Positions 54,758-64,000 of a stretch of 64,000 nt of DNA are shown here, in pieces. Both the position numbers and the translations under genes were made by a program. Numbering within the stretch: the stretch's first letter is position 1; each line of letters starts with the position of its first letter. The notes beneath the pieces are model-generated. The model was not told the DNA's origin, did not search any database, and saw nothing but the letters and a program-made list of their open reading frames with translations. Origin of the DNA: Plasmodium coatneyi (taxonomy: Eukaryota > Apicomplexa > Aconoidasida > Haemosporida > Plasmodiidae); contig NC_033567.1 in the NCBI RefSeq assembly GCF_001680005.1, positions 1,922,001-1,986,000 of the forward strand. The letters are read 5' to 3'.

Positions 54758-57700
54758 ATGGAGAAAAAACTCATCGCAGAGTCGTACATCGGGTTCAACG
54801 GAGCCATCTCGAACAACCTGATCCTCATAAGACATGAAAAAAAAATAGACAAAAAAACATACCAAGAAAAGTTAAAACAAATAGAGAAAGAAGAAATTGC
54901 AGAAAATGAAAAAAAGAAAAAACTGAAAAGCGTTTATAATTTAAAGAGCATAGACATCAACCACAATTACTATGAGCTAAAGAAGGAGGAGCTCCGTTAC
55001 CACTTCTACATGATCTATGCGATAGGAACGAACATTATAAAAGAGGATGTGGTGAATAATCATAGAACCATTTTTAAAAGTAACAAAAATAGGATCACCA
55101 AGTTATATGTAGATGCTGCTCAGAAATATATCTGCTGCTGTAAGGAAAGTAAATTAATGTCCGACATATATATTTACAATTTTGAAAACGAGGGGGACCC
55201 AATTATTTTGTCTCTCCATAAATTTAGAACTCTTGACATTTCCATCAGCAAAGATGGGAAGTATTTACTTTCGTCCGGTGGGGAGGATGATAAAACGTTG
55301 ATTTTGACACAAATAGAAAACCAGAAATTTATTTACAAGTCTTCTTCCGATTATCCCTACTCGAATGTTTCCTTTTTCCACAACTCGAACAACTTTATAA
55401 TAGGTTAGTTCGTCCCTTCTGCGATGTAAAGGGGAAGACGCGTCTGCGATGCATCCCCAGAATGTTAGTTTCCCCTATCATTTTTCCGCTGTTTTCCCCC
55501 CTTTTTTACAAAGCCAAACTTAACAGCATCAAGATCTGCTACTATGACTTCACGAAGAAGCTCATGAGCGAAGAGGAGGTGAACACCTCCATTTATAAGA
55601 GACAGTTTGTCTGTCTCGAGTTGAAGAAAAACGATGAGTACGCCTACCTCGGGACGACCACAGGTGGGGAGCAGCAACGCCACAAAGAAGTTTTCAAGTG
55701 GGCAAACCATCTGTATTTGCTAATGAATTAGCCGCTTAGAAAAATGGTTACCTTAATGTTGAATTGCATCCGCCCTACAGGTGATGTCCTCGTGGTGAAC
55801 ATAAAATCGAAGGTGCTCGAGAAGATCCTCCCGGAGAACTACCTCTTCAGCAACGGAATAAACGTGGTGAAAATTCTAAACGACAACACCATCTTGACAG
55901 GTGAGGCGGGGAGAACGCGCCAAGGGGAACCAACCTTTATTGACGCAATGACAATGTGACCGCTACAGAATGTACCATGCCGCTTAGCGCAGCAAAACCT
56001 GTTCAATCCACTTTAACAATTCTCCCCCACCGTACAGGCAGTGGAGACGGCTATGTCAGCCTAATAGACGTGGAAGAAAAAAAAATCGTGAGGAAGACAA
56101 AGCTGTACGGATCCATCAACTCCATAGAAATGAGAAACGTCTCCACCCTATATATCAGCGTCCACGAAAATGTGATATACGTGATGGACGTCACGAATAA
56201 CACACACAAGGTGCTCATGTTACTCCAAAACAATTACATCCGAGATTTGTGTTTCCCCTACAATTACAACTACCTCATGTACACCTGTAGTTATAACAAC
56301 ATAATGGCTTGGAATTTTTACGAAAAAAAAGTTATTTTTTTAAAAAATATAGAAAAGGGAAAATTCATCTACTATGATAGGAAAATCCTGACCATACCAA
56401 CAGATAAAAAGGAGAAGTTATGCAAAATGAACAAATTGAATGAAGAAAAAATTGCACACACTTTGGAAAAAAAAAACAACAATGAGGATACTTTCGAAAA
56501 AATAAATAAAAACTTAACATGCCACAGTATACAAATTACGAAAGATGGAAAATACGTTGCTCTCTCTGTCCACAATAATATTTATTTATTAACAGCAAAG
56601 TATATGAAAATTGTTACAGTCATTTTAAACGCCCATTATGACTACTGCAATGCTTTGCTCTTTCACAATACGTATGATTTAATTACTGCGGGAAATCATG
56701 GCGATATTAAATTCTGGAAATTTCAAAATTCAAAATATGTCAATGTGAATATTTTGACTTTCCATTGCATGGCCATCAACAAGATCATCCTCTACGGGGA
56801 TAAACACGTAAATGCGGAGCAGCGTCGTTATGGAGCGATGGATGTGACCATGTGTCTGGGTGACACGCGTTCCTGCACCTTTATAAAGCTTTCCCTTTTT
56901 ATAATCGCTCCACTGATCAGAGTAGACACATATTCCACACTCCTTACCCTCCCAACCGACAGCTCTGCACCTGCAGCGAAGACGGACTCATAACCATCTA
57001 CAACATCGAAGAAAGCGCACTCGTGAAAAAAATAATAGACACCAGCAACACCAGATATAGACAAATCTGCCTGAACAAAAAATACGATATCCTCCTCTGC
57101 TGCGGAAATAACAACATTTTTATGTACTACGACTTGATAAAGAACGAGATCAGCAAGCACTTTTACTATTCCCCCTTTCACAATGTTCTCACCGTCGACA
57201 TGGACAACACCGGGGCGTACTTCATAACGGGTGCGTCTACTGCTGGACGAGTGGGAAATTAGATAGGGTCGCCTACATACATATATCTGCCCCCTCTCGG
57301 TGCGCTGCCATTTCCATCTGCGCACCCCCCCACACACACGCAGGCTCCGACGACTGCAAGCTGCGGTTGTACGAATTCAAAACGTGCACGTGTCTCTACA
57401 TAGGTATGGCCCCCTCTACAATTTTCACGACTGCGCAGACGCATCATCAGTAGCTACATCTACGACTAACCGCTTTCCCCCGCAGGAGATTCGCACAACG
57501 ACGTCATAAACAAATGCATGTTCACGGTCGATAATCATTTCATCATATCGGTTTCGAAGGACGAAAGTAAGATGCACACCGAGTTAGGCAGGCACCCGCG
57601 CGGTGGAACAAAAAAAAAAAGACACCGCAAATGGGAGCACCAAAGGGAAAAGCCCATCCTTGCCATACGCACGGCAAAAGCGAAAAAAAGTAACATAACA

Positions 57701-57799
57701 AATGCGGTGATGAATTCCCCAAACTGTGCAGGCATAATTTACTGGAACGTCCCAGCGGAAATGAAGAAGCAGAACTTGGCAAAGGAGCTCGAGGAGTAA
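54758..57799 (+). CDS. CFAP52: Cilia- and flagella-associated protein 52 (CFAP52/WDR16), WD40 protein
   Basis: Eight exons, 54758-55403, 55514-55663, 55781-55900, 56038-56807, 56963-57230, 57344-57403, 57486-57566 and 57732-57799, keep phase and give 720 aa. Human CFAP52 has 620. Matching blocks include SYIGFNGAI near the start, AYLGTTTGDVLVVNI, GSGDGYVSLIDVE, LTCHSIQITKDGKYVAL, LITAGNHGDIKFWKF, YFITGGSDDCKLRLYEF and the end IIYWNVP, in the order of the family's WD40 repeats. CFAP52 is a microtubule inner protein of axonemal doublets. In Plasmodium the axoneme exists only in male gametes, so the gene should act there. Most exons end at GG(D) turns of the repeats. The long Lys/Asn-rich segment in exon 4 is a parasite insertion. 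Identification is secure. Confidence 0.9.
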
Positions 57800-58031
57800 T
57801 CGTTCCATGGACGTTCCTCAAAAACGTGGCACCTTTTATTTGCTACTTGGTTTTTTTTTAATCATTTTTTTTTCTTTTTCCTTTTTTGCACATTTTTCCC
57901 CCCGGGACAAATGTATCAAGCATATATGTACATGCCAACATTTTATGCACACACACAAAAAAATATGAACAAAAAAAAAAAAAAAAAAAAAAAAAAAAAC
58001 ACGGCAACCCCGTTGGAGCAAAAGGGAATGG
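57800..58031. other. Short convergent spacer
   Basis: It contains a 29-base A run at 57971-57999 and shorter T runs, with the CFAP52 3' region and the 3' region of the opposing gene. Confidence 0.6.
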
Positions 58032-59665
58032 CTAGTTCATGTGCGTGAAGAGTATCTCGTCAAATTTGGAGGTGAACCAGATTTCTGGTCCACAAATATC
58101 AAACTGTATTTGACAGAAAAGGAAAAAACAATTAATTTTCGCATTTTTAAAATCGTACTTATCAAAAAAAATCATATTATTTTTTTTAATTATCGCATTG
58201 ATTTCTTCACTGTACATGTCAACACTCCTCAATTTGATGCTCCGAAGGACAGTCAAAAAAAAGTACTTAAATCCTTGGCTCACATTATTCATGTCGTGCA
58301 GTTTGTCCTTATCTAACATGTGACTGTTCTTTCTATCTCCTGCCCCGTCGTAGTTCTCCTCCTGTTGCTTCGTCTTGATGTCTTCATAGTTTTCCGCAGT
58401 TGTCGAAATGGTGTTATTCTTCCTTTCCCTCATAAGGGAATTATTTAAATCCAAATGGTCGTCTCCAAAATGACCATTTGGACTTTTTAGCAGATTTCTT
58501 AACTTTACAAGTGGGGACTCATTCTTAACTTTCACTAATATTTTTTCATCCGTTATGAACAAAAAACTGTAATCCCTGTAAAGAGTCCTCAGCACAACAT
58601 AGTTGGGTCTGTTGGAAGTGTCTTTATATTTTTTCTCAAACAATCTCAATTCGGGGGTACAGCTACTGCCGATATTTATTTGTGTTATCTCATCATACAT
58701 TAATATTTTTCTTGACCAACTGCCCATGATGGATATATGTCCACGGTTAAATCTTAATATATTTTTTTTTATTTTTCCTTTTCTCGTAACTTTGATAGCT
58801 AGAACTCCCTTTAATATTTCCCTCACGGCTATCAAATAATTTCGAAAAAGTGTGTACTGCTCCGTGCAGTACAAGAGTGCCATTCGAACTCTGATTGCCT
58901 CGTTCACATTTAAATAAATCCTCATCGCCTTCGCCACGAATTCGACGTCTTCGTCTCGTTCGTTCAGGTTCATCAGGAAGTCGTACTTCTTCTGCAGTGC
59001 GCGTGTGTGTGGGGGGATCAGTGCATCAGTCGATTCGCACATATATAAACATACATACATACATACATACATACGCTCTCGTGTGTGCGCGCATGTTGCA
59101 ACGAGTTCAGAAGAGGAGATAGCCAAATGGTCTCCCCACGTGTACGTTCTTCTAATCACGTGGGAATCTCCTCATATATTTTACCCCATTTTGCATAGCC
59201 TTGTTCATAAAGAAGGGGAGATTCTTCGCAGAATTCTCGTCGACGTCTACAGGGGGGGGGAGGAATGAGCAGTGTGGTCAGCACACCATGTATAGACCTT
59301 CCCCAATGAGGGTTACGCCCCACGCCAGCGGTAACTGAGTTTGCGACTTACCATTTTTCGCCTTTGATGTCTGTTTATTTGGCTTCAAATTTGGATCAAT
59401 TTTTCCATAGGCCCTAAAAACAGAGGGGTGTGTGGTTGGAAGGAAAAATAAATGAACAGATATGCGTTGTACTGAGGGTAGTGATAGCCACTTTGGTTTG
59501 AAGCCAAGTGGATGCAGGTCACCTGCAGGATAATCTGTAACACACCGTGCGAGGAAACAGGAGCATGTATTCCTACATATGTGTATTGCCTTTCCTCCTG
59601 TCCACTTACTCGTACACAATCTCATTGGAGTTCCTCCTTTTCTCCAGTATTTCCTTAAAACTCAT
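58032..59665 (-). CDS. Protein of unknown function with a possible PH-like region
   Basis: Four exons, 59610-59665, 59352-59413, 59185-59246 and 58032-58991, join in phase to give 379 aa. The N-terminus is MSFKEILEKRRNSNEIVYE, then an Asn/Lys-rich linker. A helical stretch (VNEAIRVRMALLYCTEQYT) is followed by a beta-rich block, LKGVLAIKVTRKGKIKKNIL, then HISIMGSWSRKILMYDEI and VVLRTLYRDYSFLFITDEK, whose spacing resembles a pleckstrin-homology barrel. A charged insertion follows, and the C-terminus returns with a helix and FDICGPEIWFTSKFDEIL. No lipid-binding signature is certain. The gene is convergent with CFAP52. Exon 3 is supported by phase on both sides rather than by a family match. Confidence 0.55.
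59051..59074. repeat. (ATAC)6 microsatellite in an intron
   Basis: Six ATAC units lie in the last intron (58992-59184) of the PH-like gene; likely length-variable. Confidence 0.9.
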
Positions 59666-61091
59666 TTTATTCTTTTCGACTTGGACAATTGGGATGCGGT
59701 TGAGGGGGTCAAATAAATAGCTCTTTTGGAAGATTAACAAAAAAGAAACGAATTTCCGCTTTGTACTTATTCTTCTTCTTAAACCTATGAATATATATGC
59801 TCAAGTGTGCAAGTGCAGATGAGGACAAACGCCCCGCATGTAACTAAACTACATATTTGTAATTATACTAACAACGAACAAGCGCTAACGCCTTTATTTC
59901 TGCAGATGTTTGTGATAACTGCCCAAAAATCCACACGGAAATGCTTCTTTTACCAACCACCTTCCTTTATGTGTGTGTGTTTTTTTTTTTATTTAAAATG
60001 TTACAAATGCGGAAATGTCGCTAGCAGGAGGTAACCAGTTCAAGCAGGTTCCCCATGTGCGGTTGAACTTTTCTTTACGTCTGACAGATGGGGTACCATG
60101 TATTTTTTCGCGTCTTCTTCGTCTTTTTTTTTTCCCCCTCTTTACGCTTCAAATTTCGTGCCGGCCGCGTGACTCGCTCAGCATGTCTGACCAAACATGC
60201 TCAGCCAGAAGGAGTAAATTTTTTAACACTATAAAAAATTCAGGAAGGGAAATATAAAAGTGAGGAAAATTCAAAAAGGCAAATCGCAAAAAATGCCCCT
60301 CGGCGCAAAACCCCCGAGAGGGAGAACGCGTTATTGTTTCATCGCCGAGGAAGTATGCACAAAAGGGAGTAGCAAAATGGGTGACAAGCGAACGTACACG
60401 GATGGGCTAGCAGATACACATACGCATACGCGTGTGCACGCAGATTTATGAAACAACTCGGTTGCTGTTCTGGGGCAAAGGAACGCATGCAAACACGCAC
60501 GATCTGGAACATGGGCGCAGGCAAAGTGAGGAAAGGCGGGCATCTGAGTGTGTTTCCCTCACCTGCACTACCACCCTTTTATGTGCTCACATTTTTTGCA
60601 AACAAATTAACTTTATTAAAGACGAACAAAAAGCGGAAACACCGCGGAGGAAGAAGCGTATAACCCCCCTGCTAGGCACGCGTGGCAGGCTTGGACCAAA
60701 AGCTCTGCTCATTCTTCGCCTTTAAAAATGGTGACGATTCGTTTTTATCCCGTGCACCAGCTAGCGGTATCATGCTAATTGACGAAGGCATTTTTGTACC
60801 TTTCATTAAAAATTTGTACAGTCAAAAAAAGAAAACTATGTTAATTCAGTTTAATTTAAAATGGGAAACTCGCATGAAACGGTTAACTGTTTCTGCTTCC
60901 CCATTTGGCGGTGTGATAAATGTGTTCGACAGAGATCATGACTTGTATGCGTGTATATACGCGGCGTGGACACACATCGGAAAGGTGACACGCCCACATG
61001 GCTGCAATGTGATATGGCAGGGGTAAGCTTCGCAGCTAATCAGCGCAACCACTTCGTAGTTTACCCTTTCGTAGTTAACCCCCCGTTGGGC
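59666..61091. other. Long intergenic region, no supported gene
   Basis: This 1.4-kb spacer between two minus-strand genes contains several small overlapping plus- and minus-strand ORFs (60015-61026) but none with conserved character. An ORF at 60181 starting MSDQTCSARR is short and isolated. T runs occur at 59980-59991 and 60124-60133. An RNA gene could be hidden here, but I do not recognise one. Confidence 0.45.
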
Positions 61092-62583
61092 CTAGGAAAA
61101 ATGCTTGGGCGAAGACTGGAAGGCGTTTTTCAAAACGAAGGCCTCGGACAAAATGGACTCAATATCCTGAATCTTCCAATTGTGCGTGGGAAAGCGCTGC
61201 ATGAAAAGGAGCATCTGCTGGAAATCCATTTCTTTCAAATACTTAGACCAGTGAACTAAAAAAACGGCACAAATGTAGGGGTGAAAGTCGGTAAAAATAT
61301 CACCTATGTCACTTATATACGTGTCCAACAATCGGACAGATATATTTATGGGAAATTCCCTTAACAAAAGACAGTTCACCCATCGGAAGGAGAACTGAAT
61401 GAAGTCGATATTATTTTCGTAAATGTGATTGAACAGAGAATTATCAATTCGTTTTACAATTTCTTTAACTTTGATTATTGCTCTTTGAATGCCCGGTTGT
61501 CCAAAAGTATAATTATCCTGTATCTGTTCCAGCAGTTTGGAAAGACAAAAATATAAATCCGATTCAACGTTCCTCAATTCATCGTCAGATATCCTGTCTA
61601 TATCGTCCGAATTTATTTCTTTTTTTAAAACTATCGGTCTTAAAAAAACGACTAAAAATGGAGTCACTAGGTCGTTAATTCCTTGAACGTATCCAGACGC
61701 TGGATGGCGAACAGAATATATGAACAACACTTGTTCGCTCAGCTGCTGAATTTTTTTATTGTTAAAAATGTTGTAACAGGATTTTGTTCTTGGTATGTCT
61801 ACCTTTATTTGACGTAAAATCTTCAGCTCTTCTTCTGACAATTTACTCTTATTGTAATAATATTCTTTCTTTAAATTTTCGTATTCATCTCTTTTTTTTT
61901 TTAATACTTTATCTGTGTCTTCTCTATTTAAGGGAAGGTACCCCAGGGCCAACTTCCAGCACTTCGCCCGCACGTCGAAGGCCATCTCATCGGATATTCC
62001 CCCCCATAGGATGTTCTTCAGTTCATCTGTAGGGAAGAGGGGGAAAATTGATTGGTTAAAAAGAGCATCTTAACGGAGGGGTGGGGGATAGGACTCTCGT
62101 ATGCCCTATCAATGAATGGAGCTCTCCTTGTGATGGTTCAGATACATCTCAAAAGAGTGCCCCATTTGGGGGAAGTACACATAAGCACACACAGCGGGGA
62201 ATGCTCCTGGAGAGAATCTGCCCTCCCCCGCTTCTTCCCTCGAATAGCATTCCCCTCTGCAGACAGGAACGCAACCATAGGAAAACCCCCTCAGACGCTA
62301 CAGATTCATTCAATGTAGATGAAACGCACGGGTATCTACTCAGGCGCACTTCTTCTGAGGGATGCCACAGAACTAACTACGCGGACGTAATTAGCACAGA
62401 CGTGACGTCACCCCCCTCAATGTGACCACACAAATATGCACATCTAGTCATGTTGCTCCTTCACCTACTTATGTCGATAATAGCACTGTTCAGGATAGAA
62501 CACAATTTCTTCATCCTCTGCGAAATGTTTTTTTTTTCCGTTTGATCATTTTTCCTTTCATCCTTTTCTTCCTCTAATTTCAT
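61092..62583 (-). CDS. TBC-domain Rab GTPase-activating protein (TBC1D22-like)
   Basis: Two exons, 62469-62583 and 61092-62026, with a 442-base intron, join in phase to give 349 aa. The TBC domain begins at NILWGGISDEMAFDVRAKCW, continues with WKLALGYLPLN, then IKVDIPRT (the IxxDxxR arginine finger) and SGYVQGIND (the YxQG glutamine finger), so both catalytic fingers are intact. Further helices include NNIDFIQFSFRWVNCLLLREF and YICAVFLVHWSKYL. The LGYLP opening and short length resemble the TBC1D22 group, which acts at the Golgi. It should speed GTP hydrolysis by a Rab protein; the Rab is unknown. The N-terminal exon is Lys/Glu-rich. The ATG at 62583 opens the only N-terminal exon in phase. 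The call of TBC domain is firm; the subgroup is less certain. Confidence 0.88.
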
Positions 62584-63310
62584 TTTGTATTTTTTATACT
62601 ATTATTTGACTAACAATTATGGGGGAGAAATCATATCACACAAAAAAAAATGAAGATTTCCTTTTTCACGGGGATGCGAAAAAACCCTAATCTGAATTCG
62701 CATTTTACTAAAATGTGTTTTGCCAGGGGATGGTAGGGGGGTGTGGAGCTGTTTCGTTCATCTCATCGGAGAAGTTTTTTCCTTTACCTTTTTTTATTAT
62801 ATTTTTTTTTTTTTTTTTTTTTTTACCATTCGTTACATTACGTACATTTTTGTATGCGCTAAAATTTGGATCCGTTTAGGCGATGCGGGATAGGTACACA
62901 TATTTCCCGCCATGCTCTGTGGGCGAAATCATGCATACGACGTTAAGTCCCTTGGGGATACCCTCATTGTGTCATGCCCAACGATGCACTCCAAAGTAGA
63001 TATCAATGGCAGGCGAAGCATACATTATTCCCTACTGTTACTGCTTTCCTTGCAATGATCATGTTGTGTTAACTTTTTAAGAAACCCTAGATTGAGGAGG
63101 CTATCTGGAGACGGCCCAAGCGTTACAAAGAACGAAGATATCAACACGTTTGTACACATTTTTGTTGAGTAGCCTGATTGGTAAACAAGTCGAATTCACA
63201 AAAAGTGGTAGAAAAAGCAATAGCAATAGAAACAGAAACAGAAAAGGACGCCAACGCAAATACGAACACGACAACCAACGAGCGAAACAAACTCCAGTGT
63301 GCATAAAATA
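62584..63310. promoter_or_regulatory. Upstream region of the TBC gene
   Basis: This divergent spacer includes a T run (62799-62824) and A-rich stretches. No other feature is seen. Confidence 0.4.
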
Positions 63311-63751
63311 ATGACAAACGAAAAGGCTAATCCGTTTCAGAGAGCGAAATTAAAAAGGAAGTTGCTGCATGTAAGTGGGTTAGTAGCATTTTGGGGATGA
63401 TCCCCAACATACCAGTCCACAGCGTTGTAGCACTTTTCAGTTGGCCGTACCCACCCCCCAAAGGTTTTACCAAATGATAAATTAATTCTGGAGAAACAAA
63501 AATGACGCGGTGATACACATGCTGGAAGCTGCACATTCCCCTTTTTTGTCATGTGGTCGGGACGCGATCCAGTAAACGCTTAATCGTTCGCGACGCATCA
63601 AAACACACTCAACTTTTAAGGTCTTTTCGGAAAAACGTAAATTTGTTACCATTAAAAAAAAGAAGCTTTCTGCGGATCAATCACATTCTTACAAAAGCAG
63701 TCAAATAATAGTTCCACCATTTGCCTGTTCCCAAATAAAGTGCGTCATCTG
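63311..63751 (+). CDS. Possible small multi-exon gene near the right edge
   Basis: An ATG at 63311 opens a 20-codon basic exon (MTNEKANPFQRAKLKRKLLH) ending at a strong donor GTAAGTGGG (63371). An acceptor at 63439-63440 leads to 14 more codons (LAVPTPQRFYQMIN) and a stop at 63483-63485. Alternatively exon 2 is only a few codons, with a donor GTACCC at 63447, and a later in-phase exon (acceptor AAG near 63620) reads on to the stop at 63749-63751. The product is hydrophilic and unidentified. The strong donor and coding-like first exon are the main support; the rest is open. Confidence 0.28.
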
Positions 63752-64000
63752 AAAATATTTCAACGGGGTAAAAATTTGGAAAAAAAAAAAAAAAAAAATG
63801 CACACATTCGCTAAGAGCATAAGGTATGTAGGGCAAAATGCCTCATTCGCTAATGGCCTCTATGCGTAAGTATCGCGCACAACTTTTCTTCCAAGTAGCT
63901 CTTATAAAAATCTTCCTTCCCGTTGCCCTTTTCCACACATTTCGTAAGTTAAAAACATTGCATTTGATGTGTTTGCCAAAAGCGCTAAGTGTGTTTCCAT
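63752..64000. other. Right-edge sequence without a supported gene
   Basis: This contains an A run at 63780-63798 and mixed sequence. It could hold further exons of the preceding candidate or an upstream region of a gene outside the window. Confidence 0.4.

Noticed and set aside
60015..61026. Several small ORFs in the spacer between the PH-like and TBC genes
   Set aside because: Short, overlapping in different frames, with no conserved segments or splice continuity.
1..64000. CRISPR arrays, insertion sequences, rRNA, tRNA
   Set aside because: I looked for spaced repeats, terminal inverted repeats and cloverleaf-like sequence and saw none I could support; a covariance-model search (Infernal/tRNAscan) would be decisive for small RNA genes.

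Overview
The window is nuclear DNA of a malaria parasite (Plasmodium). The moderate GC content, far above that of P. falciparum, points to the P. vivax / P. cynomolgi / P. knowlesi group; species is not decidable here. The evidence is: single-copy eukaryotic genes with short GT..AG introns and tiny exons, poly-A/poly-T runs between genes, low-complexity insertions inside conserved proteins, and genes typical of the genus (a TKL-family kinase combining MORN-like, SAM and kinase regions; a lysyl-tRNA synthetase carrying the parasite cladosporin-sensitivity residues). From memory, P. falciparum has KRS1, TKL3 and cytosolic GluRS close together on chromosome 13, so this looks like the syntenic core region. 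I see no subtelomeric gene families, transposons, CRISPR, rRNA or recognisable tRNA.

Left third (1-19 kb): a 5'-truncated protein of unknown function (+), the NEDD8 E1 regulatory subunit (-), a DUF4602/C1orf131-like nucleolar protein (-), snRNP SmE (+, 4 exons), cytosolic lysyl-tRNA synthetase (+, 2 exons), an eight-exon coiled-coil protein (+), a signal-peptide protein (+), the GPN3 GTPase (-), an M50B-like membrane metalloprotease (-) and an unknown 316-aa protein (-).

Middle (19-43 kb): a giant protein of about 2620 aa whose frame breaks once in a run of ten A's (+), the tRNA adenosine deaminase catalytic subunit ADAT2 (-, 5 exons), a TKL3-type kinase (-), a tentative five-exon small gene (+), cytosolic glutamyl-tRNA synthetase (+) and a signal-peptide Nudix hydrolase (+).

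Right third (43-64 kb): two adjoining unknown multi-exon genes whose stop and start overlap (+), an MPP6-like exosome cofactor (+), a 1665-aa P-type ATPase-like protein lacking the catalytic motifs (-), the flagellar WD40 protein CFAP52 (+, 8 exons), a protein with a possible PH-like region (-), a TBC1D22-type Rab GAP (-) and a possible gene start near the right edge.

Functionally this is a mixed housekeeping neighbourhood. Translation and RNA processing dominate (KRS, GluRS, ADAT2, SmE, MPP6, DUF4602), with GPN3 for RNA polymerase assembly, signalling and trafficking proteins (TKL3, TBC GAP, NEDD8 E1) and one gamete-flagellum gene. The most unusual items are the catalytically degenerate P-type ATPase, the frame break in the giant gene, and the overlapping gene pair near 45.49 kb. 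Exon boundaries were worked out by hand from splice signals, phase and protein continuity; no alignment or expression data were available.
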